64,000 bases of DNA, taken from positions 26,324,001 to 26,388,000 of the forward strand of contig CM059583.1 in assembly GCA_030407085.1 (NCBI GenBank), read 5' to 3'. This stretch comes from Trichopria drosophilae. Its lineage: Eukaryota; Arthropoda; Insecta; Hymenoptera; Diapriidae. The notes beneath the pieces were generated by a model. It had not been told where the DNA came from. It ran no database searches and saw only the letters and a list, made by a program, of their open reading frames with translations. The position numbers and the translations under genes are program-made. Every line of letters starts with the position of its first letter. The stretch's first letter is position 1. Of the stretch, positions 1-11,935 are shown in pieces.

Positions 1-447
1 AAAATGCACCGCAATCGACGGACATACCATGCCGACTTCCCTGTGTTGCTCATAGCTGTCGCTGTCGTATTACTATATATTTTCAGCCCCTAAAAGAATC
101 GCCAAAGCCATAATCCAATATTTTCGAGGTCGCTCTATCGATTTATGCCATTTAGAAAACGGAAAGACAATGTCCTCACCCTCATTTTCTTCAATTAAAA
201 AAAATAAAGGGTAATTTTAAGGCTATTTTTTTCAAAAAAGTGCAATTTTCAATGCGTAATACACCATAAAATTCAGTGAAATGACCAAAAACAGGGCGGT
301 CGAGGTCCATAATAAAGAGTTATGATATATACTTATTTTATTTGTTACATCCAATGGTTGCAAAACCACCCTTAACCCGTAATAGTCAAACGGAAACAAA
401 AAAGATGAATTGTCGGAAAATCGTAGACTTTTTGAAAAATTTTTGTT

Positions 448-607
448 GAACAAAAAGTTCTTAGAATCGATCAAAGAATGTGCTGAATTTTTTTCAGAAT
501 TTTTTGAATATTTTTAAAATTTTTCAAAATCCAAAAATTGGAAAAAATTCAAAAATTCTGAAAAAAATTCAGCATGTTCTGTGATCGATTCTGAGAACTT
601 TTTGTTC
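448..607. repeat. Palindrome nested in left arm
   Basis: The stretch begins GAACAAAAAGTTCT and ends with its near complement GAACTTTTTGTTC, with matching AT-rich sequence between. The centre is near 527. It forms a 160-bp hairpin inside the 622-bp arm. Confidence 0.75.
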
Positions 608-997
608 AGCGACGTTTATTCCGAAAGAGTCTCATTTTCGAATAAAAAATTCCTGAATTTCGACCATTCGAGAAGTTCCATTTTTGCGTGTGCGTGTTTA
701 TATGCGCTAGAAAGAAGGCTACGAAGGAGGTATACCATGATTTCTTCGAACCGCTAATTATGTTTTTGTCGGCAGAATTATAGAATTTATTCTATGGTAA
801 AATATGGTAAACTGTAAATTTTAAAAATAAATTTCAGAAATAAAATTTGACACGCTATCTCATCTATCTCTAAGTCTTATAGTACTGGCTAAAGACGTTG
901 TATACAAAGCAGCAAAGGCAAAAATGGAACTTCTCGAATGGTCGAAATTCAGGAATTTTTTATTCGAAAATGAGACTCTTTCGAAATAAACGTCGCT

Positions 998-1157
998 GAA
1001 CAAAAAGTTCTCAGAATCGATCACAGAACATGCTGAATTTTTTTCAGAATTTTTGAATTTTTTCCAATTTTTGGATTTTGAAAAATTCAAAAAATATTCA
1101 AAAAATTGTGAAAAAAATTCAGCACATTCTTTGATCGATTCTAAGAACTTTTTGTTC
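998..1157. repeat. Palindrome nested in right arm
   Basis: This is the mirror copy of 448-607, at exactly the position predicted by the arm pairing sum of 1605. Confidence 0.75.
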
Positions 1158-1582
1158 AACAAAAATTTTTCAAAAAGTCTACGATTTTCCGACAATTCAT
1201 CTTTTTTGTTTCCGTTTGACTATTACGGGTTAAGGGTGGTTTTGCAACCCTTGGATGTAACAAATAAAATAAGTATATATCATAACTCTTTATTATGGAC
1301 CTCGACCGCCCTGTTTTTGGTCATTTCACTGAATTTTATGGTGTATTTCGCATTGAAAATTGCACTTTTTTGAGAAAAATAGCCTTAAAATTACCCTTTA
1401 TTTTTTTTAATTGAAGAAAATGAGAGTTAGGACATTGTCTTTCCATTTTCTAAATGGCATAAATCGATAGAGCGACCTCGAAAATAGTGGATTATGGCTT
1501 TGGCGATTCTTTTAGGGGCTGAAAATATATAGTAATACGTCGTTGAACATTGACGGACAAAACGGACACTTTGGGACGAAAT

Positions 1583-1589
1583 GGGTTAA
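1583..1589. repeat. Possible piggyBac-type right terminus (GGG-TTAA)
   Basis: Read on the minus strand this is TTAA followed by CCCATTTCGTCCC, the layout of piggyBac-like ends (TTAA target, then CCC). It lies about 45 bp outside the big palindrome. The left partner is not in the window, so this is inference. Confidence 0.35.
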
Positions 1590-2439
1590 TGAAAAAAAAA
1601 AATTGCCTGCGCCATCTGCAGGTCTCCCACGATCTATCGATAATCACGAACGCATAGAAAAATTGTAGAGGATCTCTGACTGAGTTAAAGCGTTAAATTT
1701 ATGTTTTTTAACGTACATTCCTACCTTATCGACGGATTACTTTAGAACTCCTATAAAGGACGTACTCACGTTGTTTTGAATTATTTCAGAGGTTATTCCC
1801 CGACTGAACAATCTTGTGTGATTATTGTTATGTAGAGGACATTAAATGAGTGTGTTGCCAGTTTTGAAAAGAAACTAGAGAATTTAAATCGTTATTTAAT
1901 TACTTAGTTTTAATAAAAATTATAGTAGAACAATGGCTATATTAAAATATAAAAAGTTATACAAAAGCATTCACGTTTCAATTGACCGCACCTTCTACGA
2001 AAAGCGAAGGAGTGGGGACACTCGAAGGACACTAGCGCTAAGGAGCAGATTAGTTCTACCGCCTCAGTAAGACGGCACGAAAAATTTGGCAGTGTCAGTG
2101 GCCAGAAATCATTGTTGATCTCACCTGTAACGGATAAAACATTCACTTTACATCCAGTCATGTTGTAATAAAGAATACCTTACTCGGTCGGTGAAACCAA
2201 TTTCAAGACTGAAATAAGAAATAATTCCAATCAAATGATTGCTATAAGAGAGTTCCACATTACTAACCGACTGGTTCGAATTTACATCAGGAACAAGAAT
2301 ACACTCCTGAAAGTTAGCAAAAACTAACAGAGATCTCTTATGGAAAACGACATTGATTTAATAAACGATAATAATCCATTTTGATCTCGGATAAGAAGGC
2401 AACGTTTGCTCATAATGTTTCTTTTTATTGCGAATCGTA
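1590..2439. other. AT-rich unassigned sequence
   Basis: I see no repeat structure, RNA gene or supportable frame here. Confidence 0.5.
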
Positions 2440-2720
2440 TGACAATGAGTCAGCCGTCAGGGTGGCGAGATCGGCGTTCAATGCCGTGAAATTCCAAGCG
2501 TAAGCGTGTGGAAATTCAAGTTCGAAACCGGTAGTTTATCTCGGATATATTATGCGAGCTATTGAGAATAACGCCGGGCAATTTGAACTCGCGGAGTTTC
2601 ACTCTGTCGGCGAGGTTATTTCTGGCTAATTGGATACTCATTATTTTAGGATAACTGCTCGGGGCTGAAATTAAACGATAGCGAGAACGAAATAATGTCT
2701 TTGTGCATTGTAGAACATTC
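2440..2720. promoter_or_regulatory. GC-richer island, possible conserved non-coding element
   Basis: Base composition rises sharply against the flanks and CpG is frequent, for example in gcgagatcggcg and gtcggcgaggtt. The frame on the minus strand has no recognisable domain. A regulatory role is inferred from composition only. Confidence 0.3.
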
Positions 2721-3452
2721 GTTATCATTGAGTGCCCATTTACGGAGGATTTCTACCTAAATTTCTTTGGTGAAATAGTATTCTTTTTCCTTTACCGGCA
2801 TATTATTGGTAAAATATTTAAATGTCTTTTAGAAATTAATTGCGGATAAACTAGCTGATAATGTCGATGCTAATCGATACGATGTCTATTTTTTAAAATA
2901 ATGTGCGGCTTCTTTTATTTTCATTCTTGTCACATAAAATCTGTTTGGTGTATATGTACCCTTCTAGCAAATTGTTGGCTGACATTAGAAGCGGATTGTA
3001 AATTATTGTTATTTCAGGAAGTTTAGAGTGTAAAGAAAAAATCGACCTCAAAATTATTATATCTTAAGGGTGCAGTGTTATTACAATCGACAAAAAATAA
3101 TAAATTCTTAGTAGGAAAACTAAAAAACATAGGTAGGAGAAACAGTCCAGTTTTTTTATTTGTTTTGTGAAGAAGCTTTCAATTGTTACAAATTTCTTTA
3201 CGCATATTTTGAAGTAGAATCGAGTTCGCGTCGATTAGGGTGTAAACAGGAAGAGGTGTAAATGTTTTAAAAAACATCTGAAAAAGACAACAATTTCTTG
3301 TTTAAAATGGGTGTTGTTAATAAATAACCAGAAATAAACCGTTCGCTTACAACAAATTTGTTTTCATTTTGCCCATTTTTTGTTACTTTTTTATTAATAA
3401 AAAATCGAATATGTAATATATGGAAGTAATTATAGTGGATTACTGCGGATTC
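2721..3452. other. AT-rich unassigned sequence
   Basis: Homopolymer-rich A/T sequence. I see nothing identifiable. Confidence 0.5.
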
Positions 3453-3560
3453 AAAACTTAATTTTTGTCATACCCGCATGAAAATGCCACCCTGGCAAGA
3501 GGGCGGAAAGAATATGAATGCCGCCTGGGTACGGGCGCGAAGCGAGCGAAATTAAGTTTT
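3453..3560. repeat. Short hairpin element with GC-rich core
   Basis: Perfect 12-bp arms, AAAACTTAATTT at 3453-3464 and its complement at 3549-3560, enclose a GC-rich core. The core ends in GCGAAGCGAGCGA at 3537-3549, a 13-mer that recurs at 30247-30259. It resembles a small MITE-like or minisatellite-seeded hairpin. Confidence 0.5.
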
Positions 3561-4319
3561 TTTCCGCGTTTACAATTTTATGACTATGAATTTTCTATTT
3601 TACTCCTTCAGTGAAAATTCTTTGAAAAAGGACTAAATTTCGCGAACGTGGAATTTATTCATTATCCGCGCGTTGCAATGCTGTTTTTCTCTTAAAAATT
3701 ATGCAAAAATCTAAAGCTTATCAAGAAAATTATCGAGTACGTATATTATTTCGAAATTCACGTAACTTATGAATCAATCAATAAAATTCGAATCATAAAA
3801 GTTAACATGATATGAACACAGTAAATAATTAAATTTAAAACTTTTTATTTTCCAAAGTGACCTTCTTAAAAATCTTTTAAATAAGTGTTAATTCCTAAAC
3901 CGGGTTAGAATGTTTACTTCAGCTATTTACATAATTTCAGCTTTGAACTGCAGTTAAGATTCAAAAAGTATATTTTTTTTTGTAAATTTTAATATTTTGC
4001 ATAATTTTTACAAGAAAGATAGCATTACGATGCGAATATTATGAATAAATTTCATTTTCATGAAATTTTAGCCTTTTTTAAAAGAATTTCGATTCAGCGA
4101 TTGAAATTGAACAATTTCTAAAAATATAACTCGGGAACAAAAAGAGTTTCGACTTTTACAAAGGCCGCACAGAGGTCGGGGAGCCCATTTTTTATGTGAT
4201 AAATTAGGAATACTGCTCCCATTTTAATGAAAATTGGGTATTTAATTCTTTTGTCTCGCTGAATCCGAATACAACATTTTTTATGACACAAATTTTAATT
4301 TTCACAGTTGAAAACTGTA

Positions 4320-4429
4320 CACAGATAGAAAAATATTATATTAGATAACATAGTGATGATACCAGATAACATATTGATGGTACTGGTTACCATCAGCATG
4401 TTATCAGGTAACAACTATTTCTCTCCGTC
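4320..4429. mobile_element. MITE-like hairpin, ~110 bp
   Basis: The inverted ends are acagatagaaa and tatttctctccgt. Inside are stacked perfect arms: ATAACAT with ATGTTAT, and GATGGTA with TACCATC around a CTGGT loop. No coding capacity. Confidence 0.5.
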
Positions 4430-4450
4430 TAATACTAATTGTCACTTTTG

Positions 4451-4750
4451 GATGTCAAATTTAAATTTTGACAGTTCACAGCTGCCAAACTAACTTCTAA
4501 AGTTCTCTGTCACTTTTCTAAAAAATTAGACATTCTTCCCAAAAATTACATTGATTAGGTTTTGAGACTTGCTGACCACGAATTTGATGTCAAATTTAAA
4601 ATTTGATAGTTGACAGCTATAAAACTAAGTGTCACTTTCCCTAAAAGTAATTAGACATTCTTCCAAAAAGTGACACCTATTTGGGGTTGATTCTCGATGA
4701 TCGCGAATTTGAGATCAAATTTTAACGTCAAGCAACTGTTAAAATAAGTG
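4451..4750. repeat. Tandem repeat, ~130-bp period, 2.3 copies
   Basis: Copies start at 4451, 4586 and 4711 with gatgtcaaattt, gatgtcaaattt and gagatcaaattt, and share the later block agacattcttcc. The string accacgaatttgatgtc resembles the start of the ~120-bp satellite at 49.4-51 kb, so the two may be related. Confidence 0.5.
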
Positions 4751-6305
4751 CGAGGATTCTTAAAAAATAATCACAGGTTCAAAAAAATACTTTGCGGATT
4801 TATCAATCACGGATATGGGGTAAACTATTCACAATGAACATTAATTTATTATGTATTTATTTAAAAATAATTTAACATTTAATATGTAATCAAGAAAAAT
4901 AACTAATAGTTTATAATCAAATTGTTATGAACAATTGTTACAAGCAATCGACCAATTTATAATATTCCATTCTACAATAGATTCGGAGGCTAAAAATACG
5001 AGGATAAAATGTGTGTCAAGGAGTAAGTGGGAGTGTGTCAAAAATTGCGAAAACCGACTTTTTTTTGTTTGGGAATTTTTATCAGGAAAAGTTGTCGTCC
5101 TACGTGAAAGTTACTAAGAAACTTTTTTGTTCAAAAATATTTTGTCCGTAGTAAAAAGATCAAATTATTAAATTGTTTAAAAAATTGTTATAAACAATTA
5201 ACCGACCACTTTTGCGCATTCCACCTTAAAAAAATTCGTGTTCAGTGGCCAAAAATACATATAAAAAATATTGTTTCAAGTGGGGACATTTGAAAGGTCT
5301 TGGATTGAGGTATTTTGAAAATTTCCCAGCTAAGTATAAAGTATGATGTAAACGTGACTGCACCAATTAAAATCTTTATTTATGCACGTCAAAAGATATC
5401 CTTTGAGTTTTTCAATCGCTCCAAATGATTCCGATATTATGACACATTATTTAACGCGTATGAAAATAGCGATCACAAATTTTTGTCCAGTAGTGTATAA
5501 GACACTTCCTCTGTTTTAGAAAAACAATACAAAATGTATGACTATTTTTATTTTAAAAAAATCGGATAATATGTTCCTCTTTATTACTAAATTTTCTCTT
5601 AAAATGTATAAATATTTTCCCAAATATTCTCTATAATTTGGATATATTAAACTGTACATAATTTAATGTAATTTTTAACCAGATATCGCACTTGCCGTAA
5701 CATGTATTTTACATGGACGACAGCGCGGACAGATTTCAAGAATCATTTAGCAAGATTTGGGGTTCGAATGGAAAGACGATCGTAAATCTGGAGCAGCGAG
5801 TAAATCAGAAAAGAAAAAAGAACTAAAAAACATCACTAGGCATCGAATCGGAAACATGGTGCGGGTTGACAGGCTCGTAAAAAGATTGCGAAGAGAGAAA
5901 TACATGAAAGACACTGAATCGATAAATATCGATCAAGAAGTGAATCGAGGAGGACTGACGCGATGCAGTTCATGTGTCAATCGGACGTTAACATGAATCA
6001 ACAGCCTATTGTTCTTTAGCATTGTCTACAATTATAAAAAATGATCAGATCTCTTTTTACAAGTTCATCTGTGTAATTTGTATTCAGTCGACAGAAAAAC
6101 GATGACAATTACATTTGAAATACATTTTCAAATTTTACGATTTTATAAATAATTATCGACAACATGATGCATTACTCAAAATGAATATTATACATTGAAG
6201 AATTAGGTATGATTAAAATAATTGTTTGTGACTTACCAAAATTAATTCGCAGAATATTAATCGCAAACATCGAATCTCAATAAATATTTGGTAACCCGTC
6301 TAATT
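4751..6305. other. AT-rich sequence with a diverged direct duplication
   Basis: The stretches starting near 4920 and 5187 (attgttatgaacaatt and attgttataaacaatt) are diverged direct copies about 265 bp apart. A basic 79-aa frame at 5757-5996 has no recognisable domain and its purine-rich composition explains its Lys/Arg/Glu content. I do not call a gene. Confidence 0.4.
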
Positions 6306-6414
6306 GTTATGGTAAAAAATATTGTGTCAAAATATTATAATAACAAATATTACGATAAAATATATTACGAGTAAAAAATTATGGGTAAACAATATTGCGG
6401 TAAAAAAAATTACC
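6306..6414. repeat. Degenerate AT-rich minisatellite, ~20-bp period
   Basis: The string attacggtaaaaaatatt recurs about five times with substitutions. Confidence 0.5.
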
Positions 6415-7068
6415 TAGCCTACTTTTAATCAATATTTATCAGTAGAACTTCTAATAAAGGTTGTTTTTAATCCGTGAAATATGAATAAAATCGTTTTTGC
6501 GGCGATTATTGATTGACTTTTCCAGTATAACTGAAATAGTAAACAGTCGTTTGAAAAACAATACAAAGGTATGTTTATGCCTATATCTTTTATAATGACG
6601 TGGTTTTATTTGATTAAATCGTAACCAAATTTATACTAAAAATATTATCTCCGACCCCCATGGGGTAGCTATTGGCCCAACTGCGATCTCCCTTTTTTAA
6701 AGTTATTTTTTGTATTGAATGGTATCAACTGCATTTTCACTATGTCCAGTTTTCATTATTTACAGTTTTTAGTAAGAAAGGGTCGAGGATATAAACGTAA
6801 AAAAGACATACTGAGAATAAATTTTAGTAGGTAAATATTGACTAAATATGAGGTTAGAAGCTAAGTAAGTATTTACTCAATACAATTACATATTGGTTTT
6901 TCCAATTGAATCATGATACCAATTCAACAAAATTTAGTCAATTCAACTACAGTGTTTGGTTGCTAACAGGCAAGCTCAGGTTTAGTCAATATTACTAAAT
7001 TTTGGTCTTAGAACACATATAAAAATATGTAAAAATCGTCTATAGTTCTGTAGAGATGTCAAACACCT
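6415..7068. other. Unassigned AT-rich sequence
   Basis: Only a short C-rich string (gacccccatggggtagc, 6653-6669) stands out. Nothing is assignable. Confidence 0.4.
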
Positions 7069-7288
7069 ACGCGGAAAAAACATTACGATTATGACTACCT
7101 AAGATATGGTTTTCTTGACCGAATTATATTGATAATTATTCCCTTGCATACCTATAATTGATGGGACCATATATCTCTTGAAAGGATTTCCTATATGCAA
7201 AGTTCTCTTTTCAATAGTAATCATCGAGTTAGCAATATTTTATTTGAAATGCTTCTTTAGTCGATACGTCCAAACTTTTTTTACCGTG
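7069..7288. mobile_element. Possible MITE with short inverted ends
   Basis: The ends are acgcggaaaaaa and, inverted, ttttttaccgtg, about 10 matching positions around 200 bp of AT-rich sequence. Such short ends can arise by chance. Confidence 0.25.
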
Positions 7289-8149
7289 CACAAAAGCGAC
7301 TAATACACGTATAAAATGTATGAAAAACGTCGAATACAGTGCAAAAAATCAACTGAAGCATGTATAGAACGCGTTAAAATTTCGATTAATACATGTGAAC
7401 ATAAGTGTAAACATCAATGTAAAAATATTTCTATTTATAAACATTTTTTTCTCTATTTTCATAATTTTAAATTTAATTAACTTTATACAAGGAGGTCGGA
7501 CTAAGAAAATATCGAAAAAGGAAGTTTTTTGGTTTGGACTATCATTATTCACACAAAAAAATGTTAGAAGCTTCATTAATGGAGAACAAAGTTTCTAACG
7601 TATATTCTTTTGGAATTAAAATGGGATTTGTGATAATCGTTTTGAATTTATGCTTTTTATGAACAAAACCATTTTGGAGGTTGGACCTTAATAAGTTTGA
7701 TTGGAAAAGTTAGTGCAAAAGTTATGGCCGATGAAATCATCGAATTTCTTGACCGGTTAAATTTCAATATTAATCATGAGAAATTTTAATAAAAATGAAA
7801 TATCCTACAACAAAAGAAACTTAAACAGAACGTAAATTTTATCACTCCAATCCTAAAGAATTTAAGGAATGCCAGTAATGAATAAATTTCATCACATATG
7901 CAGTTAAAAATTCCAGAGCTGAAAAGTTGTTGATACTAAGTTTTAAATTTTACTTGCAATAGGCGTGCATATTTTGAATATCGATAATTAATCGATGAGA
8001 TATATTAATATAGCTGTATAGGAATTCCTCCGTGTGCGACAAGATGTATCCGAAAATCGTATTTTGCTGAGCCATTATAAATATGAAGATTTAAAACATG
8101 GTTTGGACGTCGTCATCCTAAGTATTTACTAACGCAGTTCGAGAGGTTA
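7289..8149. other. Unassigned AT-rich sequence
   Basis: I see no motif, repeat or supportable frame. The 67-75-aa frames near 7350-7600 overlap on both strands and look like chance. Confidence 0.5.
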
Positions 8150-8400
8150 ATAGGTTTTTTATGGTTGCGCTCGATGCGAATTTTACTGTCCGTCTTGGTT
8201 GAAGTCACGTGCTACTGGATATTATAAAGACCGGTCGATAACGTCGAAAGTCTCCTTCTCCATTCATGTGTTAAGTCCTAAGACATGTCACGCTTTCGCG
8301 CGTAATCATGGGACGATAATATTCGCATTATACCAAAGGCTTTCGGCTAGCATTCCGTTTGATGACGATCCGTTTGGGAAGAAAAAGTTATCGTAAACCA
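8150..8400. promoter_or_regulatory. GC-richer island
   Basis: CpG-containing, more complex sequence than its surroundings (for example ttcgcgcgtaatcatggg), with a CACGTG E-box at 8205-8210. The 65-aa frame has no domain. Function inferred only. Confidence 0.25.
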
Positions 8401-8805
8401 ACATGTCCTATTAATTCAATCTACCGAGGTATTTTTTATCATTAACGTCAATTTCAAGTTGTCAAGAAGTATTTCAATCATACATTTTACTCGAGTTTAA
8501 AAAGTGTTCACATCGATTTGATACACTTTTTATTTAATTTTGGAAATACATTTAAAGGAATTACCTAATATAAATCGAATTGAAAAAGAGTAGATAAAGA
8601 TAGTAATACTTTGTAGGACGAAAATTGTATAAAAATGACCTATACTTTGAAAATTTAGTAATATTTTAATAATTTTGATTTCGTTTTGACCTACTTTTAA
8701 TTAAGTTTGTTAATCTTTTGTTTCTTATTGTTTCTCTGCAACTACACAACTGTGTTGGGTAAGCTTGTATATATTTCTGTAATGGTAACATCCCATACAA
8801 AACAT

Positions 8806-8912
8806 TTTCCTGAGGACATTCTCAGTAGAACCCCCTGAGGAATTTAACAGGGTAATAAAAGCGTGGACAGTTGAACGTCCTGAAGAGTTCCTGAAGAGGT
8901 TCGCATGAGGAT
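8806..8912 (+). repeat. Dispersed repeat, copy 1
   Basis: It shares ctgaggacattctcagta, taataaaagc and gttcctgaag-like blocks, in the same order, with 36765-36840. This is a low-copy, diverged interspersed repeat of unknown family. Confidence 0.5.
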
Positions 8913-9786
8913 GTGCTTTAGCGGATACAACTCGAGAGCTTTAATCAATATAAAATACAATAAAGGAAATAAATACTTAGATGATGTCTTCGTAGATTGA
9001 TTTAAAAACGGACTCCGACTGATTTGGAGTATATCATAATTGCTTTCCAATTTTTGATGAAAAGTTGTCGGGGTCCTGAAGTGATGAAGAAATCACTTTC
9101 GATATCTCGACTAAAACATTGGTGTTTTTATATAAAATTCGCGATTCGATGCTGGAATAATCTTCAAATTTGACCTCAAGGTCATAGTCAAGGTTACAGT
9201 TGGATGAACTCCTCTAATCCCTGTAACTTTATATAAAACGTTTCTCGATACAATCAAACTACCCGAAGAGAGGTTTAATCTACCCATAGATTAAAAAGGT
9301 GGTCCCTTGTATTGGTTTTGAGCTTCATTTCAATGCACTCATTCCACGTTACCCGGACATCAAGTTAAGGCCATTTTAAAATTAAATGGAAGGGATGTCT
9401 GATGGTAAATTTCAATAAGAGTGTGTGTATAAATGTCAAATTAAGTTTTCGTATGCTTCGTGTACCAAAAATTCATTACGGATGTAATTTTTAGTGAATT
9501 TTGTAGAAATGTATAACCATTTTTGGTACATAAAGCATGCGGAAATTGGGTTCATTATAAATCCACAGATGCCACAGTGCAAGGTAGTCTCAAAAAACAG
9601 AATTTCGACGGAGTAGGTCCACTGCAGGTCCTTCACAGATTCGTCACGGAATTAACATTATTGCGCGGGTGGTTTTTCAATATTCTTGTTAGGTTAGGTC
9701 ACTTTAAAGGTCACTTCAATGTAAAATATTGGAAAGATTTGTGATGAACTTGAAATACAAATGCAGAACATTAATCCTCCTGCTAG
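8913..9786. other. Unassigned sequence next to the foldback
   Basis: A diverged direct copy of part of the foldback arm (ggtcactttaaaggtcac at 9699-9716, like caaggtcacttaaagatc at 10717-10734) lies here. The frames at 9436-9744 overlap on both strands and are chance. Confidence 0.4.
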
Positions 9787-11047
9787 CTTACAAATTGTGT
9801 TTTTTTTTGGTCATGAGGATAATACTTATTTCTTTCAACAAAATTAATTCCCACCCTTCAAGATGCTACATATCGAATATTGCAAGAAAATAGAACAACT
9901 TTCAACTGATGCACAACAATCTGAAAGTTACTTATCAATTGCAATGAAATTAATCTGGGAAGTAGAGGGAAGGACATTTTTTAGGCTCAAAGGCCGATTG
10001 TTCAACATCCACATGTTGCATATTACGTTGCACTAATGACAATAATAAGTTACGACTATTATCGTAATGGAATATAAAAAACAGTATTTTCGTTGGTTGG
10101 AATTCAAAACAAGCTTATCCCGTAGTTTCACTTCGATTTGACCTTTCAATGGCCTCGCAAGGATAGTGATTCTAAAAAACAATACTCTCATTATTTTCAA
10201 TTTATCAGCAGACTATCAGTTTGAACTAGAAATGACCTCTATTCGACCTGAAGAAGACGTAGGAATAAACAACTTTGTGATTCGGATTCAGCGGTCATAA
10301 AAATTTACTTATTTATAGAAATTTTGGAAATTTGAAGTCGAACTTCGGTGAATAATAAACTTGCGAATATTGTGTTAACGACCTATTTCCAAATGATTAG
10401 ATAGTCGAAAAATTTGAATTATCAACTGCTTTTAAGTCGTCGACTATCAAGGGAGTGTAATTTATTACAATATCACTTACGTTTGGAAAAAACGGAGGAT
10501 ATTGTTCAGTCGAATAATTCGCCTATCTTGCAATGTGATGGAAGGTTGAAGTATGAATGTTAGTTAGATTGTTTTGAAATTCTGAAGAAAAAAGGGAAAG
10601 GCTTTCTGATTCATTCATTCCTTACGTGTCCTAGAGGCCAAATAGAGGTCAACTGATAGTTTCGTGATAAATTCAAAGTGATAAGAATCTTTTTAGATCC
10701 ACTATTCTTGCAAGGTCACTTAAAGATCATTTTAATGTCAAACTACTAGATAAACTTGTTTTGATTTCGAACTAGCGGATGCTGGTTTCTATTGGATATT
10801 TAAATACAACTTCCTATTAGAGGACAATAAAAGTCGTCCATTACCATGGTTATTAGTGTAAAGCATCGGCTTTTGATCCTTAAAAATGCTGTTTACTCTG
10901 CTTCCCATATGAATTTGACTGGTGTGGATCAGTGGAGAATTATTCTATTTTCTTGCAATATTTGATATGCAACATATTTTCAATTAATTTTGTTAAAAAG
11001 AAACAAATATTATCCGCATGATCAAAAAAACATAATGTGTTAAGTAT
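9787..11047. mobile_element. Degenerate foldback element, ~1.26 kb
   Basis: The left arm (about 9787-10290) and right arm (about 10570-11047) are inverted diverged copies. Matching blocks include aatattgcaagaaaatag near 9881 with its complement near 10950, tcaaaacaag near 10106 with its complement near 10765, and actatcagtt near 10211 with its complement near 10647. The centre is near 10417. Divergence is much greater than in the element at 66-1539, so it is old. No coding capacity is seen. Confidence 0.65.
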
Positions 11048-11440
11048 CCTTTTCGTTGTTTAACTTCAGCAATAACTTCCTGAGCAATGATGAATTTTCA
11101 GGTTAAAATATCTGGGTAATTGTACTATACTGAATTCGTAATTGAAATGCACGAGAAGAAATTTTCTGCGGAAAATTCAGGCCAAATCTACAGTATGATA
11201 TTATGTCATAATTTCAATGTTTCAGTAAAAATAAAGATTTATATAATGTATGCGCCATACAGACTTTTAACGCTCATGACTAAAAACGAGGTATTTATGC
11301 AAGTTTTTCAAGAGCTCTACCGTATAATTACGATAAATTTTAATACTGCAGAATTTTTTTAATTTCTTAATAAACATATACCATAAAAAAAGTTTTTTTA
11401 TACTTAAAATTTGGCGCTACGAGTCAAGGTGCTGTCCTCA
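11048..11440. other. Unassigned AT-rich sequence
   Basis: An 80-aa frame at 11120-11362 has no domain. I see nothing else. Confidence 0.4.
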
Positions 11441-11582
11441 AAGCAGCGACTTTATGTCAGTGTCCAAACATAATTGTCCAAAAATATGTGAAACATAAAT
11501 GTCTATGACTGTCACAAACATAAGATATGACAAATTTTATATAAATGATATATACAGGGCGTTTCTCCGATAGCGCCACACC

Positions 11583-11935
11583 GGTGTCCTAGACAGTGAA
11601 ATGTCCAGACCATGAAGTGTCCAAACGATGTAGTGTCCAAGACGATGAAGTGTCCTAGATGATGACATATCCAGACGATGACATGTCCAGACGATAAACT
11701 GTTTAAACGATTAAGTGTTCTAGACGATGATATGTCCAGACGACGAAGTGTCCTAGACGATGAAGTATCCTAGATGATGACATGTCCAGACGATGAAATG
11801 CCCTAAACGATGAAATGTCCAGACTATAAAATGGAAATTGATGATATGTCCACACGATAAAGTATCCTAGACGCTGAAGCGTCTTAGACGATGAAGTGTC
11901 CAGAGCATAAAATGGAAGATTATGAAATGTCCATG
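11583..11935 (+). repeat. Minisatellite, ~16-18-bp unit
   Basis: About 20 imperfect copies of gacgatgaagtgtcct and variants (gacgatgacatgtccag) stand in tandem. Looser copies of the TGTCC core extend back to about 11450. The 100-aa minus-strand frame over this array is a by-product of the repeat. Confidence 0.8.

Larger units (their letters stand above)
66..1539. mobile_element. Large inverted-repeat (foldback) element, 622-bp arms
   Basis: Bases 66-687 and 918-1539 are reverse complements of each other. The pairing sum is 1605 at both ends, so the two 622-bp arms show no net length difference, and by eye they differ at only a few percent of positions. The 230-bp spacer is 688-917. Each arm carries its own smaller palindrome (448-607 and 998-1157). 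The open frames here read the same peptide from the two arms and resemble no protein family I know, so I treat them as non-coding. Beyond the right arm the sequence runs to GGGTTAA at 1583-1589, the form of a piggyBac-like right end; the matching left end would lie before base 1. No transposase is present, so this would be a non-autonomous element. Confidence 0.8.

Noticed and set aside
232..1373. Nearly identical ~80-110-aa open frames on opposite strands (232-474 minus, 1053-1373 plus)
   Set aside because: They are mirror images from the two arms of the palindrome, rich in F, K, N and S as expected of AT-rich DNA, with no domain.
5757..5996. Basic 79-aa frame as a small gene
   Set aside because: Lys/Arg/Glu bias follows from the purine-rich sequence. 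No domain, splice or promoter context.
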